64,000 nucleotides of DNA from contig CANMKS010000001.1 of NCBI GenBank assembly GCA_947498645.1, forward strand, positions 372,001-436,000, given 5' to 3'. Positions 16,204-25,112 of this stretch are shown here, one piece after another. How positions within the stretch are numbered: position 1 is the stretch's first letter; each line of letters starts with the position of its first letter. The notes below the pieces were generated by a model. That model worked only from the letters and a program-made list of their open reading frames with translations. It was not told the origin of the DNA and ran no database searches. The DNA is from an uncultured Paracoccaceae bacterium (GTDB taxonomy: Bacteria > Pseudomonadota > Alphaproteobacteria > Rhodobacterales > Rhodobacteraceae). The position numbers were made by a program, and so were the translations under genes.

Positions 16204-17316
16204 CTAGGACTTGTACCGGTTGCCGTACATCTTTTCCTGCAAGCCCGTGTACCAGGATTGAAAATCAGCGAAGGGCCAGAACAGAAAGACCGGGATCTGC
16301 AGAATGCCGTAGCCATAAGCGCGCACGGTCGGCAGCGTCCAGCGTTTCCGGGACGGATCAATCAGGCAATAAAGTGCCATGAATTTTAAAAATGAGCCCG
16401 CAAGTCGCAGCGCCGACATCAGCCGGTTTTCACTGTGAACACGATGAAGCGCCATCAGGTTGCGCACCCGGATCGTGTTGACCCGAAAACGCCCGACATT
16501 GCTGTCATTGCCATCGGCATGAAAAAAGCCCGCCTGTGTCGCATGTACCAGACGCCCCAATCGCGACATCCGATATGACATATCGCTGTCGTCGTGAGGC
16601 GCGTAATACTTCAGCATCTCCGACCAACCGACCTGGACGCCAAATTTTCGGCGGAACGTTGTGCGCCCCCCATTGATCAACCCGCCCGCACTGGCCCCCG
16701 CCTGGCGGATTGCATCAGGCAAGGGGCTGCGGTCCACGGCGGAACCATAGGTGACAAAATGGCCATCGAGGGTCAGAAATTCCTCGACCCAACGGCGCAG
16801 CCTGCTGGCTATTGATGCCGCTTCTGGCGCGGGTGCTGCGGTGTCGCTGTTTGGCGCGCTGTCCGGATCATACGGACCTTCGGTGAAGGTGCCCGCAACC
16901 ATGGCGATCAGATCGTCCTTGTCGGCTTCATAGATGCCCATGACGATTTCGGCAGCATCGGGATAGAGATAAATGTCATCGTCGAGGAAGAAGACGATCT
17001 CCGATGTGGCCCGCTCCAGCGCCTGATTGCGTTGAAAGGTCACTGATCTGACTTTTGCCGCTTCATAAACAAGCTGCACAGTCTTCCAGCTTTCCGCGAA
17101 TTGCGTGGCGACCAGATCGCGGTGATCCGCCCAAGCGTCCGAGCCGTCTACAACAACAACTTCGGACGGCGGGCGGCTTTGCGACAAGGCAAAACCGATG
17201 GTCTGTGTCAGGAACTGCGGCCGGTTGTAGGTAGGGATACAAAGTGTCCACCCTAGTGGAGCGGCCGCAGTTTCACCGTCCTGATCGTGTGCTGTGGAAA
17301 CGGCGGCATCATTCAT
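16204..17316 (-). CDS. Family 2 glycosyltransferase
   Basis: This 370-residue protein has a GT-A domain with TLCIPTYNRPQFLTQTIGFA (residues 24-43), VVVDGSDAW, the RNQALERA loop and the DxD-like FFLDDDIYLYPDAAEI. The later DDSDMSYRMSRLG segment is typical of the acceptor part. The C-terminal 90 residues have a hydrophobic stretch (FLKFMALYCLI), so membrane association is possible. It shares a short 3' junction with galE. Sugar specificity is not evident. Confidence 0.85.
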   Translation of the reverse strand: MNDAAVSTAHDQDGETAAAPLGWTLCIPTYNRPQFLTQTIGFALSQSRPPSEVVVVDGSDAWADHRDLVATQFAESWKTVQLVYEAAKVRSVTFQRNQALERATSEIVFFLDDDIYLYPDAAEIVMGIYEADKDDLIAMVAGTFTEGPYDPDSAPNSDTAAPAPEAASIASRLRRWVEEFLTLDGHFVTYGSAVDRSPLPDAIRQAGASAGGLINGGRTTFRRKFGVQVGWSEMLKYYAPHDDSDMSYRMSRLGRLVHATQAGFFHADGNDSNVGRFRVNTIRVRNLMALHRVHSENRLMSALRLAGSFLKFMALYCLIDPSRKRWTLPTVRAYGYGILQIPVFLFWPFADFQSWYTGLQEKMYGNRYKS

Positions 17317-17578
17317 GAAGGAACAGTTTTCTCGTTAAATGCGGTCATAAAAAGACAATTCCGGTCAGACCTTGGAACCTTTTGCGATACTGCGAAGTCT
17401 GGTCGCGGATTGCAACCGGCTTTGACCGTGGAACCGGTGCCGCCTGCCCGGCGATTTGTTTGCGGGAAATCGGGTTGCCGTTGTTGCCACTTGGCCTGTG
17501 TTCTCGGCTCTATGAGGCTTTTCCTTTTCCCATAACAGGCGTAGCCTTCCCCACAAACCAGACGCGAGGAGCCAGAAC

Positions 17579-18733
17579 ATGCGCGATGTTTTTATCACCG
17601 GTGCCGCCCGCACACCCATGGGCGGCTTTCAGGGTGTTTTTGCCGATGTTGATGCGCCTGCCCTTGGTGGTGCCGCGATCAAGGCCGCCATGGCGGGTGC
17701 CGAGGTTACGACCGTGGATGAATTGTTGATGGGCTGCATTTTGCCAGCCGGTCAGGGTCAGGCACCTGCGCGTCAGGCAGGGTTTGCTGCGGGGCTGGAT
17801 GAGACCGTGCCCGCAACCACGCTGAACAAGATGTGCGGCTCTGGCATGAAAGCGGCGATGATGGCCTTTGACCAGATCGCCCTTGGTGCCGCCGATACCA
17901 TGGTTGCAGGCGGTATGGAGAGCATGACCAACGCACCCTATCTGATGCCCAAGATGCGCGCCGGTGCCAGGATTGGCCATCAATCGGTGCAGGACAGCAT
18001 GTTTCTGGACGGGTTGGAGGATGCCTATGACAAGGGTCGTCTGATGGGCACCTTTGCTGAAGATTGCGCAGAGACATTTCAGTTCACCCGCGAGGCGCAG
18101 GATCAATATGCACTTGCATCGCTGTCGAATGCTTTGGATGCGGAACGCTCTGGCGCATTCAAGAGTGAGATTACCCCCGTCACCGTGCATTCGCGCACTG
18201 GTGAGGACCTGATTACCTGCGACGAACAGCCGGGCAAGGCCCGCCCAGAGAAAATTCCCATGCTGAAACCTGCGTTCCGCAAGGATGGCACTGTCACTGC
18301 CGCCAATGCCTCCAGCATTTCCGATGGTGCAGCCGCTTTGGTGGTATCTGCGGATAATGCCAAGGCGCGCGCGCGCATTTTGGGTCATGCCAGCCATGCG
18401 CAGGCACCGGGATGGTTTACCACCGCACCGGTTCCAGCCGCACAAAAGCTCTTGGCCAAAATTGGCTGGGGCGTTGAAGACGTTGATCTTTGGGAGGTGA
18501 ACGAAGCCTTTGCCGTCGTGCCCATGGCCTTCATGCGTGAATTGGGCATTGCCCGTGACAAGGTAAATGTGAACGGCGGGGCCTGTGCGCTTGGCCATCC
18601 CATTGGTGCGTCCGGTGCGCGGATCATGGTGACGCTTTTGAATGCGTTGGAGACACGCGGGCTGAAGCGGGGTGTTGCCGCGATCTGCATCGGCGGCGGC
18701 GAAGGCACGGCCATCGCCATTGAACGCACCTGA
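17579..18733 (+). CDS. Acetyl-CoA C-acetyltransferase (thiolase)
   Basis: This 384-residue thiolase has the acyl-accepting Cys in NKMCGSGMKA (Cys86), NEAFAVVPMAF with the conserved His region replaced as in degradative/biosynthetic thiolases, and the C-terminal GGACALGHPIGASGARI with His and the second Cys in CIGGGEGTA. It condenses or cleaves acetoacetyl-CoA and related 3-ketoacyl-CoA. Length and motifs fit AtoB/PhaA-type enzymes. No phaB is adjacent, so the pathway is uncertain. GAGGAG stands upstream of ATG 17579. It is followed 18 bases later by the GAF protein gene. Confidence 0.92.
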   Translation: MRDVFITGAARTPMGGFQGVFADVDAPALGGAAIKAAMAGAEVTTVDELLMGCILPAGQGQAPARQAGFAAGLDETVPATTLNKMCGSGMKAAMMAFDQIALGAADTMVAGGMESMTNAPYLMPKMRAGARIGHQSVQDSMFLDGLEDAYDKGRLMGTFAEDCAETFQFTREAQDQYALASLSNALDAERSGAFKSEITPVTVHSRTGEDLITCDEQPGKARPEKIPMLKPAFRKDGTVTAANASSISDGAAALVVSADNAKARARILGHASHAQAPGWFTTAPVPAAQKLLAKIGWGVEDVDLWEVNEAFAVVPMAFMRELGIARDKVNVNGGACALGHPIGASGARIMVTLLNALETRGLKRGVAAICIGGGEGTAIAIERT

Positions 18734-18751
18734 ACGAGTAGGCAGATCAAC

Positions 18752-19237
18752 ATGACAACGCAAAAGCTGATGCGCGTGAATTACGACGACCTGCACAAGA
18801 CGATCGCAGCCCTCACCGAGGGTGAGGACGACGAGGTCGCGCTGATGGCGACGGTCGCTTGCGAAGTGCATCATAGTGATGACCGTTTCGACTGGACCGG
18901 GTTTTACCGCGTAACCGGACCTCAGATGCTGAAAATCGGGCCTTATCAGGGTGGGCACGGCTGTTTGACCATTCCCTTTACGCGCGGGGTGTGTGGCGCC
19001 GCCGCGCGGACTGGCGAGGTGCAACTGGTGGCAGATGTTGATGCCTTTCCCGGCCATATTGCCTGCGCCAGCAGCACCCGCTCTGAACTGGTGCTGCCGG
19101 TCTATGGCAAGAATGGCGCCCTGATCGGTGTCTTTGATATCGACAGCGACCAGCCTGACAGTTTTACCCAAGACGACGTGGAAGGCCTGCAAGCCATGCT
19201 CAAATCGGTCTTTGATCGAAGCGAGCAACCTGCCTAA
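18752..19237 (+). CDS. Free methionine-(R)-sulfoxide reductase (GAF domain)
   Basis: This 161-residue single GAF-domain enzyme reduces free Met-R-sulfoxide. The three catalytic cysteines are visible at Cys71 (GHGCLTIPF), Cys81 (GVCGAAART) and Cys105 (HIACASSTRSELVLPV). Their 10- and 24-residue spacing matches the E. coli enzyme (84, 94, 118). The family's HIACDS is HIACAS here. It probably shares a transcript with the thiolase. Confidence 0.9.
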   Translation: MTTQKLMRVNYDDLHKTIAALTEGEDDEVALMATVACEVHHSDDRFDWTGFYRVTGPQMLKIGPYQGGHGCLTIPFTRGVCGAAARTGEVQLVADVDAFPGHIACASSTRSELVLPVYGKNGALIGVFDIDSDQPDSFTQDDVEGLQAMLKSVFDRSEQPA

Positions 19238-19241
19238 TGTA

Positions 19242-19266
19242 GCGTTAACGCCGACAAAACATTTTG
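19242..19266. promoter_or_regulatory. Short palindromes upstream of the XRE-cupin regulator
   Basis: GCGTTAACGC (19242-19251) is a perfect 10-base palindrome. It is followed by CAAAA-CA-TTTTG (19255-19266). They lie 33-57 bases before the regulator start and could be an autoregulatory operator or a weak terminator for the preceding gene. Both readings are inferences. Confidence 0.3.
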
Positions 19267-19298
19267 TGAATGGGAGCGACTCAGCTATATGAAATTTT

Positions 19299-19889
19299 AT
19301 GGGAATTTTTCACGACACCAAAATGCCCGATAATCGGGTCACTGTCCCAACACTGGGTGCCGATATCCGTGCCTTGCGCAAGGCACGTGGGATGACATTG
19401 ATGGATCTTGCCGAGGCGCTGGACCGCTCTGTCGGTTGGCTGAGCCAGGTTGAACGCGACAAGTCGCACCCTGCTATCGCTGATCTTGGACGGATGGCAA
19501 CGGTTCTGGATGTGTCCGTCTCCAGCTTTTTGCAGGTTGGCGCCATTCCCGAGGAGGAAGGCATTGTGGTTCGCGCAGGCGCGCGCCGCCCGATAGGAAG
19601 CCGCACCGAAGGGTTGACCGAAGGCCTGCTGTCACCTGATCTGACGGATGACTTTGAGGTGATCCACTCTACCTTCGCCCCCCACTCGCATCTGCCAGAG
19701 CCTTTGACCCGCCCGACACAGGAGGTCTGCTATATCATCAGTGGTGAATTTGAAATTGCACTGGATGGCAAACGGTTCAACCTCAAGGCCGGCGACAGCT
19801 TTCGTCTGCGTGGGCAGCAGTTTCAATGGTGGAACCGGAACGACACCCCCTGCGAGATCGTCTGGGTGATCTCGCCTCCGGTTTATTAG
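19299..19889 (+). CDS. XRE-family transcriptional regulator with cupin domain
   Basis: This 196-residue protein has an N-terminal helix-turn-helix (about residues 20-75: LGADIRALRKARGMTLMDLA, SVGWLSQVERDKSHPAIADL) and a C-terminal cupin sensor (about 120-195: TRPTQEVCYIISGEFEIALD, LKAGDSFRLRG). This architecture is common for regulators of amine, amino-acid or sulfonate catabolism. The start could also be ATG 19323; neither has a clear ribosome site. It ends 8 bases before the Gfa-like gene, so it probably controls the methylated-amine locus downstream (inference). Confidence 0.88.
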   Translation: MGIFHDTKMPDNRVTVPTLGADIRALRKARGMTLMDLAEALDRSVGWLSQVERDKSHPAIADLGRMATVLDVSVSSFLQVGAIPEEEGIVVRAGARRPIGSRTEGLTEGLLSPDLTDDFEVIHSTFAPHSHLPEPLTRPTQEVCYIISGEFEIALDGKRFNLKAGDSFRLRGQQFQWWNRNDTPCEIVWVISPPVY

Positions 19890-19897
19890 GGCGCGCG

Positions 19898-20281
19898 ATG
19901 ACACATCGGGGCCGTTGCGAATGTGGCGCTGTCGCCTTTGAGGTGGCAAAACTGCGTGACACGGTCACGTTCTGCCATTGCAGTCAGTGCCGCCGGACCA
20001 GCGGCCATTACTGGGCCGCAACCCGTGCAGATGTTGCTGATGTGACCTTCACCGCAGATGCCGGTCTGACCTGGTATCAATCCTCGACCGAGGCACGACG
20101 AGGCTTCTGTCAAACCTGCGGATCAAGCCTGTTTTATCAGCCTATTGGCGCAAATCACCTTGGCATTGCCGCTGGTTGCCTAGACCTGCCGACAGGCATG
20201 ACACCTGCTAGGCATATCTTCACCGCCGACGCCGGCGACTATTACACCATCCCGGATGATGCGCCGCACATCCCCGACTAG
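19898..20281 (+). CDS. Gfa-fold (glutathione-dependent formaldehyde-activating enzyme-like) protein
   Basis: This 127-residue zinc protein of the GFA/CENP-V family has Cys ligands in RCECGAVAFEV, CHCSQCRR and FCQTCGSSLFYQ. Family members are annotated as S-(hydroxymethyl)glutathione synthases, though most are unproven. It lies 14 bases before a GcvT-type FAD oxidoreductase whose demethylation chemistry releases one-carbon units, so a role in formaldehyde handling fits but is inferred. ATG 19898 begins 8 bases after the regulator stop. Confidence 0.85.
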   Translation: MTHRGRCECGAVAFEVAKLRDTVTFCHCSQCRRTSGHYWAATRADVADVTFTADAGLTWYQSSTEARRGFCQTCGSSLFYQPIGANHLGIAAGCLDLPTGMTPARHIFTADAGDYYTIPDDAPHIPD

Positions 20282-20295
20282 AGAAAGCGAACGAT

Positions 20296-22749
20296 ATGGC
20301 TGATTTCCCAACCACTGCGCGTGTTGTGATTATTGGTGGCGGTGTTGTGGGGGTTTCGACCCTCTACCATCTGGCCAAGAAAGGCTGGACCGATTGCGTC
20401 TTGCTGGAAAAAAACGAACTGACCGCCGGGTCAACCTGGCACGCGGCTGGCAACTGCCCCTCGTTCAGCACCTCATGGGCCGTGATGAACATGCAGCGCT
20501 ATTCGCTGGGCCTTTATAAGGGGCTGGCCGAAGAGGTTGATTACCCTATGAACTATCACGTCACCGGGTCGATCCGTCTGGCGCATTCCAAAGAGCGGAT
20601 GCAGGAATTTGCCCGCGCGATGGGAATGGCGAATTATCAAGGGCTGAGCCTGAAGCTGATGACGCCGGATGAGGCGCAAGAGATGTATCCGTTTCTTGAA
20701 ACGCATGATCTGGAAGGCACGCTTTATGACCCTGACGACGGCGATATCGACCCTGCGCAGCTGACACAGGCATTGGCCAAAGGGGCCCGTCAGATGGGCG
20801 CCAAGATCGAGCGTTTCTGTAGTGCCACCGGTGTCACACAGCACCCGAATGGCACGTGGACGGTGCATACCGAAAAAGGCGACATTGATTGCGAGAAAGT
20901 CGTGAATGCGGGTGGATATTATGCCCAGCGGATCGGTGAGTGGTTCAAGCCTTATGGCGGCCGCACCGTGCCGATGGTCACCATGTCCCACCAGTATTTC
21001 CTGACCGAGGAAATCCCCGAGTTGAAAGCCTGGACCGAGGCCAACAACCGCAAGGTGCCCCTGCTGCGTGATGTAGACAGCTCTTACTATCTGCGGCAGG
21101 ACAAGAACGGTCTTAACCTCGGCCCATACGAGCGCAACTGCAAGGCGCATTGGGTCACGCCTGATGATCCGCAACCTGACGATTTCAGCTTTCAGCTTTA
21201 TCCCGACGATCTTGAGCGGTTGGAGTGGTATATCGAGGATGCGATGGCCCGCGTGCCGATCCTTGGTACTGCTGGTGTTGGTCGTGTCATCAACGGCCCC
21301 ATCCCCTATGCCCCTGATGGCCTGCCATTGGTCGGACCCATGCCCGGCGTCAAGAATGCCTTTGAGGCTTGCGTCTTTACCTTTGGCATCACCCAAGGCG
21401 GTGGTGCAGGCAAGGTTGCGGCCGAATGGATCGTCGATGGCCAGACCGAATGGGATATGTGGGCCGTCGATCCGCGCCGCTATACCGATTACACCGATCA
21501 GGACTATTGCCACCAGAAGGCGCTGGAAATCTACGGCCACGAATATGGCATGCATTTCCCCCACAAGATGTGGCCTGCGGGTCGCGACAAGAAGCTGTCG
21601 CCAGTGGATGCAAAGGTCCGTGAACTGGGCGGCCAGATGGGTGCCTACAACGGCTGGGAACGCGCCAACTGGTTTGCCAAGGACGGCGATGACACCTCGA
21701 TCGAAGCGACCGAGACATGGGACCGCAAAGGCCCTTGGCAGCCGCGCGTGAAAGAAGAATGCGAAGCGGTGCGCGATGGTGTGGGTGTTCTGGACCTGCC
21801 CGGCTTTTCCCGGTTCAACTTGTCAGGCGATGGCGCTGCTGAATTCCTGCGCGGGCGCATTGCGGGCGCATTGCCCAAGGTGGGCCGCATGAACCTTGCC
21901 TACTTTGCGGACAACCGGGGCCGTATCCTGACCGAGATGTCCGTGATGCGTCATGGCGATGATCAGTTCACGCTGATCACTGCTGCCTCTGCGCAATGGC
22001 ATGATTTTGAAGTGCTCAACGATGGGCTGCCTGCGGGTCTGACCTTGACGGATCACACAACGGAATACGCGACGCTGATCGTCACAGGGCCAAAGGCACG
22101 TGATCTTTTTGAAGGTCTTGGGACCGAGGCCGATCTGTCAGCCGGATGGCTGAGCCATCAACCCGCAACGGTTGCTGGCCTCGATTGCGCGCTGGCACGG
22201 GTCAGCTTTGCCGGTGAACTGGGTTGGGAAATCCACGCCACCAACGCCAATATGCCTGCGCTATATGATGCGGTGCTGGGTGCGGGCGCTGTGCCTTTTG
22301 GTATGTTCGCGCTCAATGCGCTGCGGCTGGAAAAAGGTTATCGCGCGTGGAAAGGCGATCTGAGCACGGATTATTCGCTGCTGGAAGGTGGTCTGGATCG
22401 GTTCATCAAATTCGACAAGCCGCAGGATTTTCCGGGCAAGGCGGCACTTTTGTCCGAAAAACAGGCAGGCGTGGCCAAGCGCTTTGTCACGCTGACGCTG
22501 GATAATCCCGGCCCTGCGGATGCACCTTACATGTCGACGATCTGGGTAGGTGATGATGTCGCCGGTGAAACCACCTCGGGTGGCTGGGGCTACCGGGTGG
22601 ATAAATCCATCGCCCTTGGCATGATCCGCGCGGATGCCGCCGTGCCGGGCACCAAGGTTGCGGTTGATATCTATGGCGAACGCTACAGCGCGACCATCCA
22701 AGAAGATCAGCCGCTGTGGGATCCGCAGAACACACGGATCCGCGCCTGA
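20296..22749 (+). CDS. GcvT-family FAD-dependent oxidoreductase (sarcosine/dimethylglycine dehydrogenase-like), copy 1
   Basis: This 817-residue protein has an N-terminal DAO domain with the dinucleotide motif VVIIGGGVVGVSTLYHLAKK (residues 10-29). GSTWHAAG follows, whose His is the covalent FAD site in dimethylglycine and sarcosine dehydrogenases. The C-terminal half (about 430-817) is a GcvT-like folate-binding domain pair (MNLAYFADNRGRILTEMSV, GELGWEIHA, LRLEKGYRAWKGDLS). It probably oxidises an N-methyl amine and passes the methylene to tetrahydrofolate. It differs from copy 2 in the substrate-side segment GNCPSFSTSW, so a different substrate is likely. It heads a tightly coupled set with the next three genes. 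Confidence 0.9.
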   Translation: MADFPTTARVVIIGGGVVGVSTLYHLAKKGWTDCVLLEKNELTAGSTWHAAGNCPSFSTSWAVMNMQRYSLGLYKGLAEEVDYPMNYHVTGSIRLAHSKERMQEFARAMGMANYQGLSLKLMTPDEAQEMYPFLETHDLEGTLYDPDDGDIDPAQLTQALAKGARQMGAKIERFCSATGVTQHPNGTWTVHTEKGDIDCEKVVNAGGYYAQRIGEWFKPYGGRTVPMVTMSHQYFLTEEIPELKAWTEANNRKVPLLRDVDSSYYLRQDKNGLNLGPYERNCKAHWVTPDDPQPDDFSFQLYPDDLERLEWYIEDAMARVPILGTAGVGRVINGPIPYAPDGLPLVGPMPGVKNAFEACVFTFGITQGGGAGKVAAEWIVDGQTEWDMWAVDPRRYTDYTDQDYCHQKALEIYGHEYGMHFPHKMWPAGRDKKLSPVDAKVRELGGQMGAYNGWERANWFAKDGDDTSIEATETWDRKGPWQPRVKEECEAVRDGVGVLDLPGFSRFNLSGDGAAEFLRGRIAGALPKVGRMNLAYFADNRGRILTEMSVMRHGDDQFTLITAASAQWHDFEVLNDGLPAGLTLTDHTTEYATLIVTGPKARDLFEGLGTEADLSAGWLSHQPATVAGLDCALARVSFAGELGWEIHATNANMPALYDAVLGAGAVPFGMFALNALRLEKGYRAWKGDLSTDYSLLEGGLDRFIKFDKPQDFPGKAALLSEKQAGVAKRFVTLTLDNPGPADAPYMSTIWVGDDVAGETTSGGWGYRVDKSIALGMIRADAAVPGTKVAVDIYGERYSATIQEDQPLWDPQNTRIRA

Positions 22750-23204
22750 TGCTGACCGCCCCGATGAAGGATCTGATCGCCACGTTCCCTTTGGGTTTTG
22801 TGGCGTCAGTGACGTCTGAGGGTGCGCCGGCTGTGTCCCCCAAGGGCACGTTTCTGATGTTGGACGATAAAACGCTGGCCTATGGTGACATCCGCTCACC
22901 AGGTACGCGCGCCAATCTTGCGGCCAATCCGGCGGTCGAGGTGAATTTTGTCGATCCGTTCAAGCGCAAGGCCGTGCGTGTGGCGGGCACGGCAACGGTC
23001 CACATGAAAGGCAGTAACAGATTTGCGCTGTTGCATCCGCGCTGGCCCGAGGTCTTTGGCCCCCTGTCCGCGCGCATCGGGGCGATTGTTGAAATCAAAA
23101 TCAGTGCAGCAAGTGAAATCTGGACGCCCCCCTACGATGATGGCATGACAGAGGAGGACATGATCGCGACCTATGTTGCGAAGTTTGGGGCGCTTTATTC
23201 ATGA
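22749..23204 (+). CDS. Pyridoxamine 5'-phosphate oxidase family (flavin-binding) protein
   Basis: This 151-residue split-barrel protein shows GFVASVTSEGAPAVSPKGTF and YGDIRSPGTRANLAANPAVEV, typical of PPOX-type FMN or F420 proteins. The exact reaction is unknown; it is not a PdxH, lacking that family's C-terminal region. It overlaps the preceding stop by one base and the following start by four, so it is translated within the methylated-amine operon. Confidence 0.82.
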   Translation: MLTAPMKDLIATFPLGFVASVTSEGAPAVSPKGTFLMLDDKTLAYGDIRSPGTRANLAANPAVEVNFVDPFKRKAVRVAGTATVHMKGSNRFALLHPRWPEVFGPLSARIGAIVEIKISAASEIWTPPYDDGMTEEDMIATYVAKFGALYS

Positions 23205-24079
23205 CAGATATCATCCTTCTTGATGGCGGTATGGGTCAGGAGCTGATCCATCGCGCGGGTGATAACCCGACGCCGCTTTGGTCCACCCAAGTCATGATTG
23301 ATCACCCCGGCATGGTGGCCGCCGTACATGCCGATTATGCCGCAGCCGGCGCCACGGTGCATACCACCAACACCTACGCCATCCTGCGCGACCGTCTGGA
23401 AGGCACCCTGTTTGAAGGACAATTCGCAGCGCTGCATGCGGCTGCGATCAAAGAAGCAACAGGCGTTGGCGTTGTAGCGGGCTCTTTGGGCCCTTTGGGC
23501 GCGTCTTATCGCCCCGACCTGATGCCCCCGCATGACACTGCCGTCGCGATCTACAAGGAGGTCGCCAATCAGCTGGCGCCCCATGTTGATCTGCTGATCT
23601 GTGAAACGGTCGCCTCGGTCGCCCATGCCCGCGCCATTCTGGACGCCGCCGCCAGCACCGGCAAACCCGTCTGGCTGGCGCTGACCGTACAGGATGACGA
23701 CGGCACGCGCCTGCGCTCGGGCGAGCCTGTGGCAGAGGTGCTGCCCCATGCCGGTCAGGCTGCTGCATTGCTGGCCAACTGTTCATCCCCCGAGGCGATC
23801 TCGGCCGCGATCGCGGAACTTGCCAAGGGTGATTTGCCCTTTGGGGGCTATGCCAATGGGTTCGTCAAGATTACCGATGGGTTTCTGACTGACAAACCAA
23901 CCGTTGACGCCCTGACCGCACGCCAGGATCTGGACCCTGCGGCCTATGCGGCCTTTGCCATGGACTGGATTGCGCAGGGCGCCACGATTGTTGGCGGCTG
24001 CTGTGAGGTCGGGCCAGCCCATATCGCTGAATTGGCCCGACAAATCCGGGCGGCAAACCACACAATTGTCGCGCCATGA
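23201..24079 (+). CDS. Homocysteine S-methyltransferase family protein
   Basis: This 292-residue TIM-barrel enzyme has ILLDGGMGQEL at the N-terminus and the zinc/homocysteine cysteines in LLANCSSPE and VGGCCEVGP. It probably transfers a methyl group from a betaine- or S-methylmethionine-type donor to homocysteine. In this locus a glycine betaine donor giving dimethylglycine would feed the flanking dehydrogenases (inference). It overlaps neighbours on both sides by four bases (ATGA). Confidence 0.9.
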   Translation: MTDIILLDGGMGQELIHRAGDNPTPLWSTQVMIDHPGMVAAVHADYAAAGATVHTTNTYAILRDRLEGTLFEGQFAALHAAAIKEATGVGVVAGSLGPLGASYRPDLMPPHDTAVAIYKEVANQLAPHVDLLICETVASVAHARAILDAAASTGKPVWLALTVQDDDGTRLRSGEPVAEVLPHAGQAAALLANCSSPEAISAAIAELAKGDLPFGGYANGFVKITDGFLTDKPTVDALTARQDLDPAAYAAFAMDWIAQGATIVGGCCEVGPAHIAELARQIRAANHTIVAP

Positions 24080-25020
24080 GCGATTTGCAGGTCTTTGATA
24101 TCTTTGTTGCCGAAGGCTTTGTCCTGACAGAGTTTGCTGCTGTCGTGGAGGTCATCCGACTTGCAAACCGCATCAACGGAAGCCCCATCTTCGAGTGGCA
24201 CATCAGATCGCCGAAAGGCGGAACAATCATGGCGAACCTTGGTGTCTCGGTCGAAACAACGCCGCTGCCCGCGCGGCCAGAGGCAAACTACCTGTTCGTC
24301 CTTGGCAATACAGATCCGGCCAACCCTGACCTGTCCATGGGTAACACCATTGCCAACTACACCAGCCGTCAGGCCCGTGTTGTTTTGCTGGCAGAGGCCG
24401 CGAGCCGCTATATCGCCGAAACACAAAACGCGCGTGGCAGCCACACAACCCATTGGGAAAACCGTGCGGTCTTGATGGAGCGGCACGGGCTATTTGATAC
24501 CAAAGCCACCCTGGCGGTTGAAAGCGGCGACATTATCACATGCGCCGGGATGGGGGCGACCTTTGACCTTATCCTGTCGATAGCCAGCGAACATGCTTCT
24601 TCCGCGACCATGACAACGGTTACAGACATTCTGCTGCATGAACGTGTCAGACACTATAACACCTTGCAGCCGTTTTCGGGCAAGGAAGTCGCCACAACCG
24701 GTGATGCGGCTTTGGATGCGTGCATTGCCTTGATGCAGAGCAACATGGAATTTCCCCTCGCAATCAGCGATATCGCCGCCCGCTCGAACCTGTCGAAACG
24801 GTCGATAGAACGGAAGTTCAACCGCATGATGAAAACGACGCCGAACGGGTACTATCGGGGACTGCGTTTGAACAAGGCAAATAATCTGCTTCTGAATACC
24901 GAGATGCGGATTAGTGAAATTGGGCTGGCCTGTGGTTTTCCCAGCGGGTTCACCACAATCTATCGCGAAGCATTTGGCATGACACCAAATGCAGCGCGCA
25001 AAAAAGGCCGCCCAAAATAG
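24076..25020 (+). CDS. GlxA-family transcriptional regulator (DJ-1/PfpI + AraC)
   Basis: This 314-residue protein has an N-terminal amidotransferase-like sensor (about residues 5-180: VFDIFVAEGFVLTEFAAVVE, GDIITCAGMGATFDLILSI) and a C-terminal AraC double helix-turn-helix (about 215-312: ISDIAARSNLSKRSIERKF, ISEIGLACGFPSGFTTIYRE). Its relatives include GbdR-type activators of betaine and dimethylglycine catabolism. It is the last gene of the coupled set, overlapping the methyltransferase stop, and probably acts on the palindromic sequence just downstream, before FAD oxidoreductase copy 2. Confidence 0.9.
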   Translation: MSDLQVFDIFVAEGFVLTEFAAVVEVIRLANRINGSPIFEWHIRSPKGGTIMANLGVSVETTPLPARPEANYLFVLGNTDPANPDLSMGNTIANYTSRQARVVLLAEAASRYIAETQNARGSHTTHWENRAVLMERHGLFDTKATLAVESGDIITCAGMGATFDLILSIASEHASSATMTTVTDILLHERVRHYNTLQPFSGKEVATTGDAALDACIALMQSNMEFPLAISDIAARSNLSKRSIERKFNRMMKTTPNGYYRGLRLNKANNLLLNTEMRISEIGLACGFPSGFTTIYREAFGMTPNAARKKGRPK

Positions 25021-25028
25021 CGATTTTA

Positions 25029-25088
25029 CGTCAAATGTGACGCTTATGGGTTAAGCCAGATCAATGCCTAGTGTCACACTCCCAGTGT
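25029..25088. promoter_or_regulatory. Candidate operator before oxidoreductase copy 2
   Basis: The 92-base gap contains CGTCA-AATG-TGACG (25029-25042), a perfect inverted repeat. It also contains ACACT-CCC-AGTGT (25076-25088) within a pair of GTGTCA direct repeats. These would suit binding by a dimeric AraC-type activator such as the adjacent GlxA-type protein (inference). Confidence 0.4.
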
Positions 25089-25112
25089 CAGCTTTCTAAA
25101 GGATTTCCCGTC

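Noticed and set aside
17510-19228. 572-codon minus-strand frame across the thiolase and fRMsr genes
   Set aside because: It spans two clear genes on the other strand and shows no family motif.
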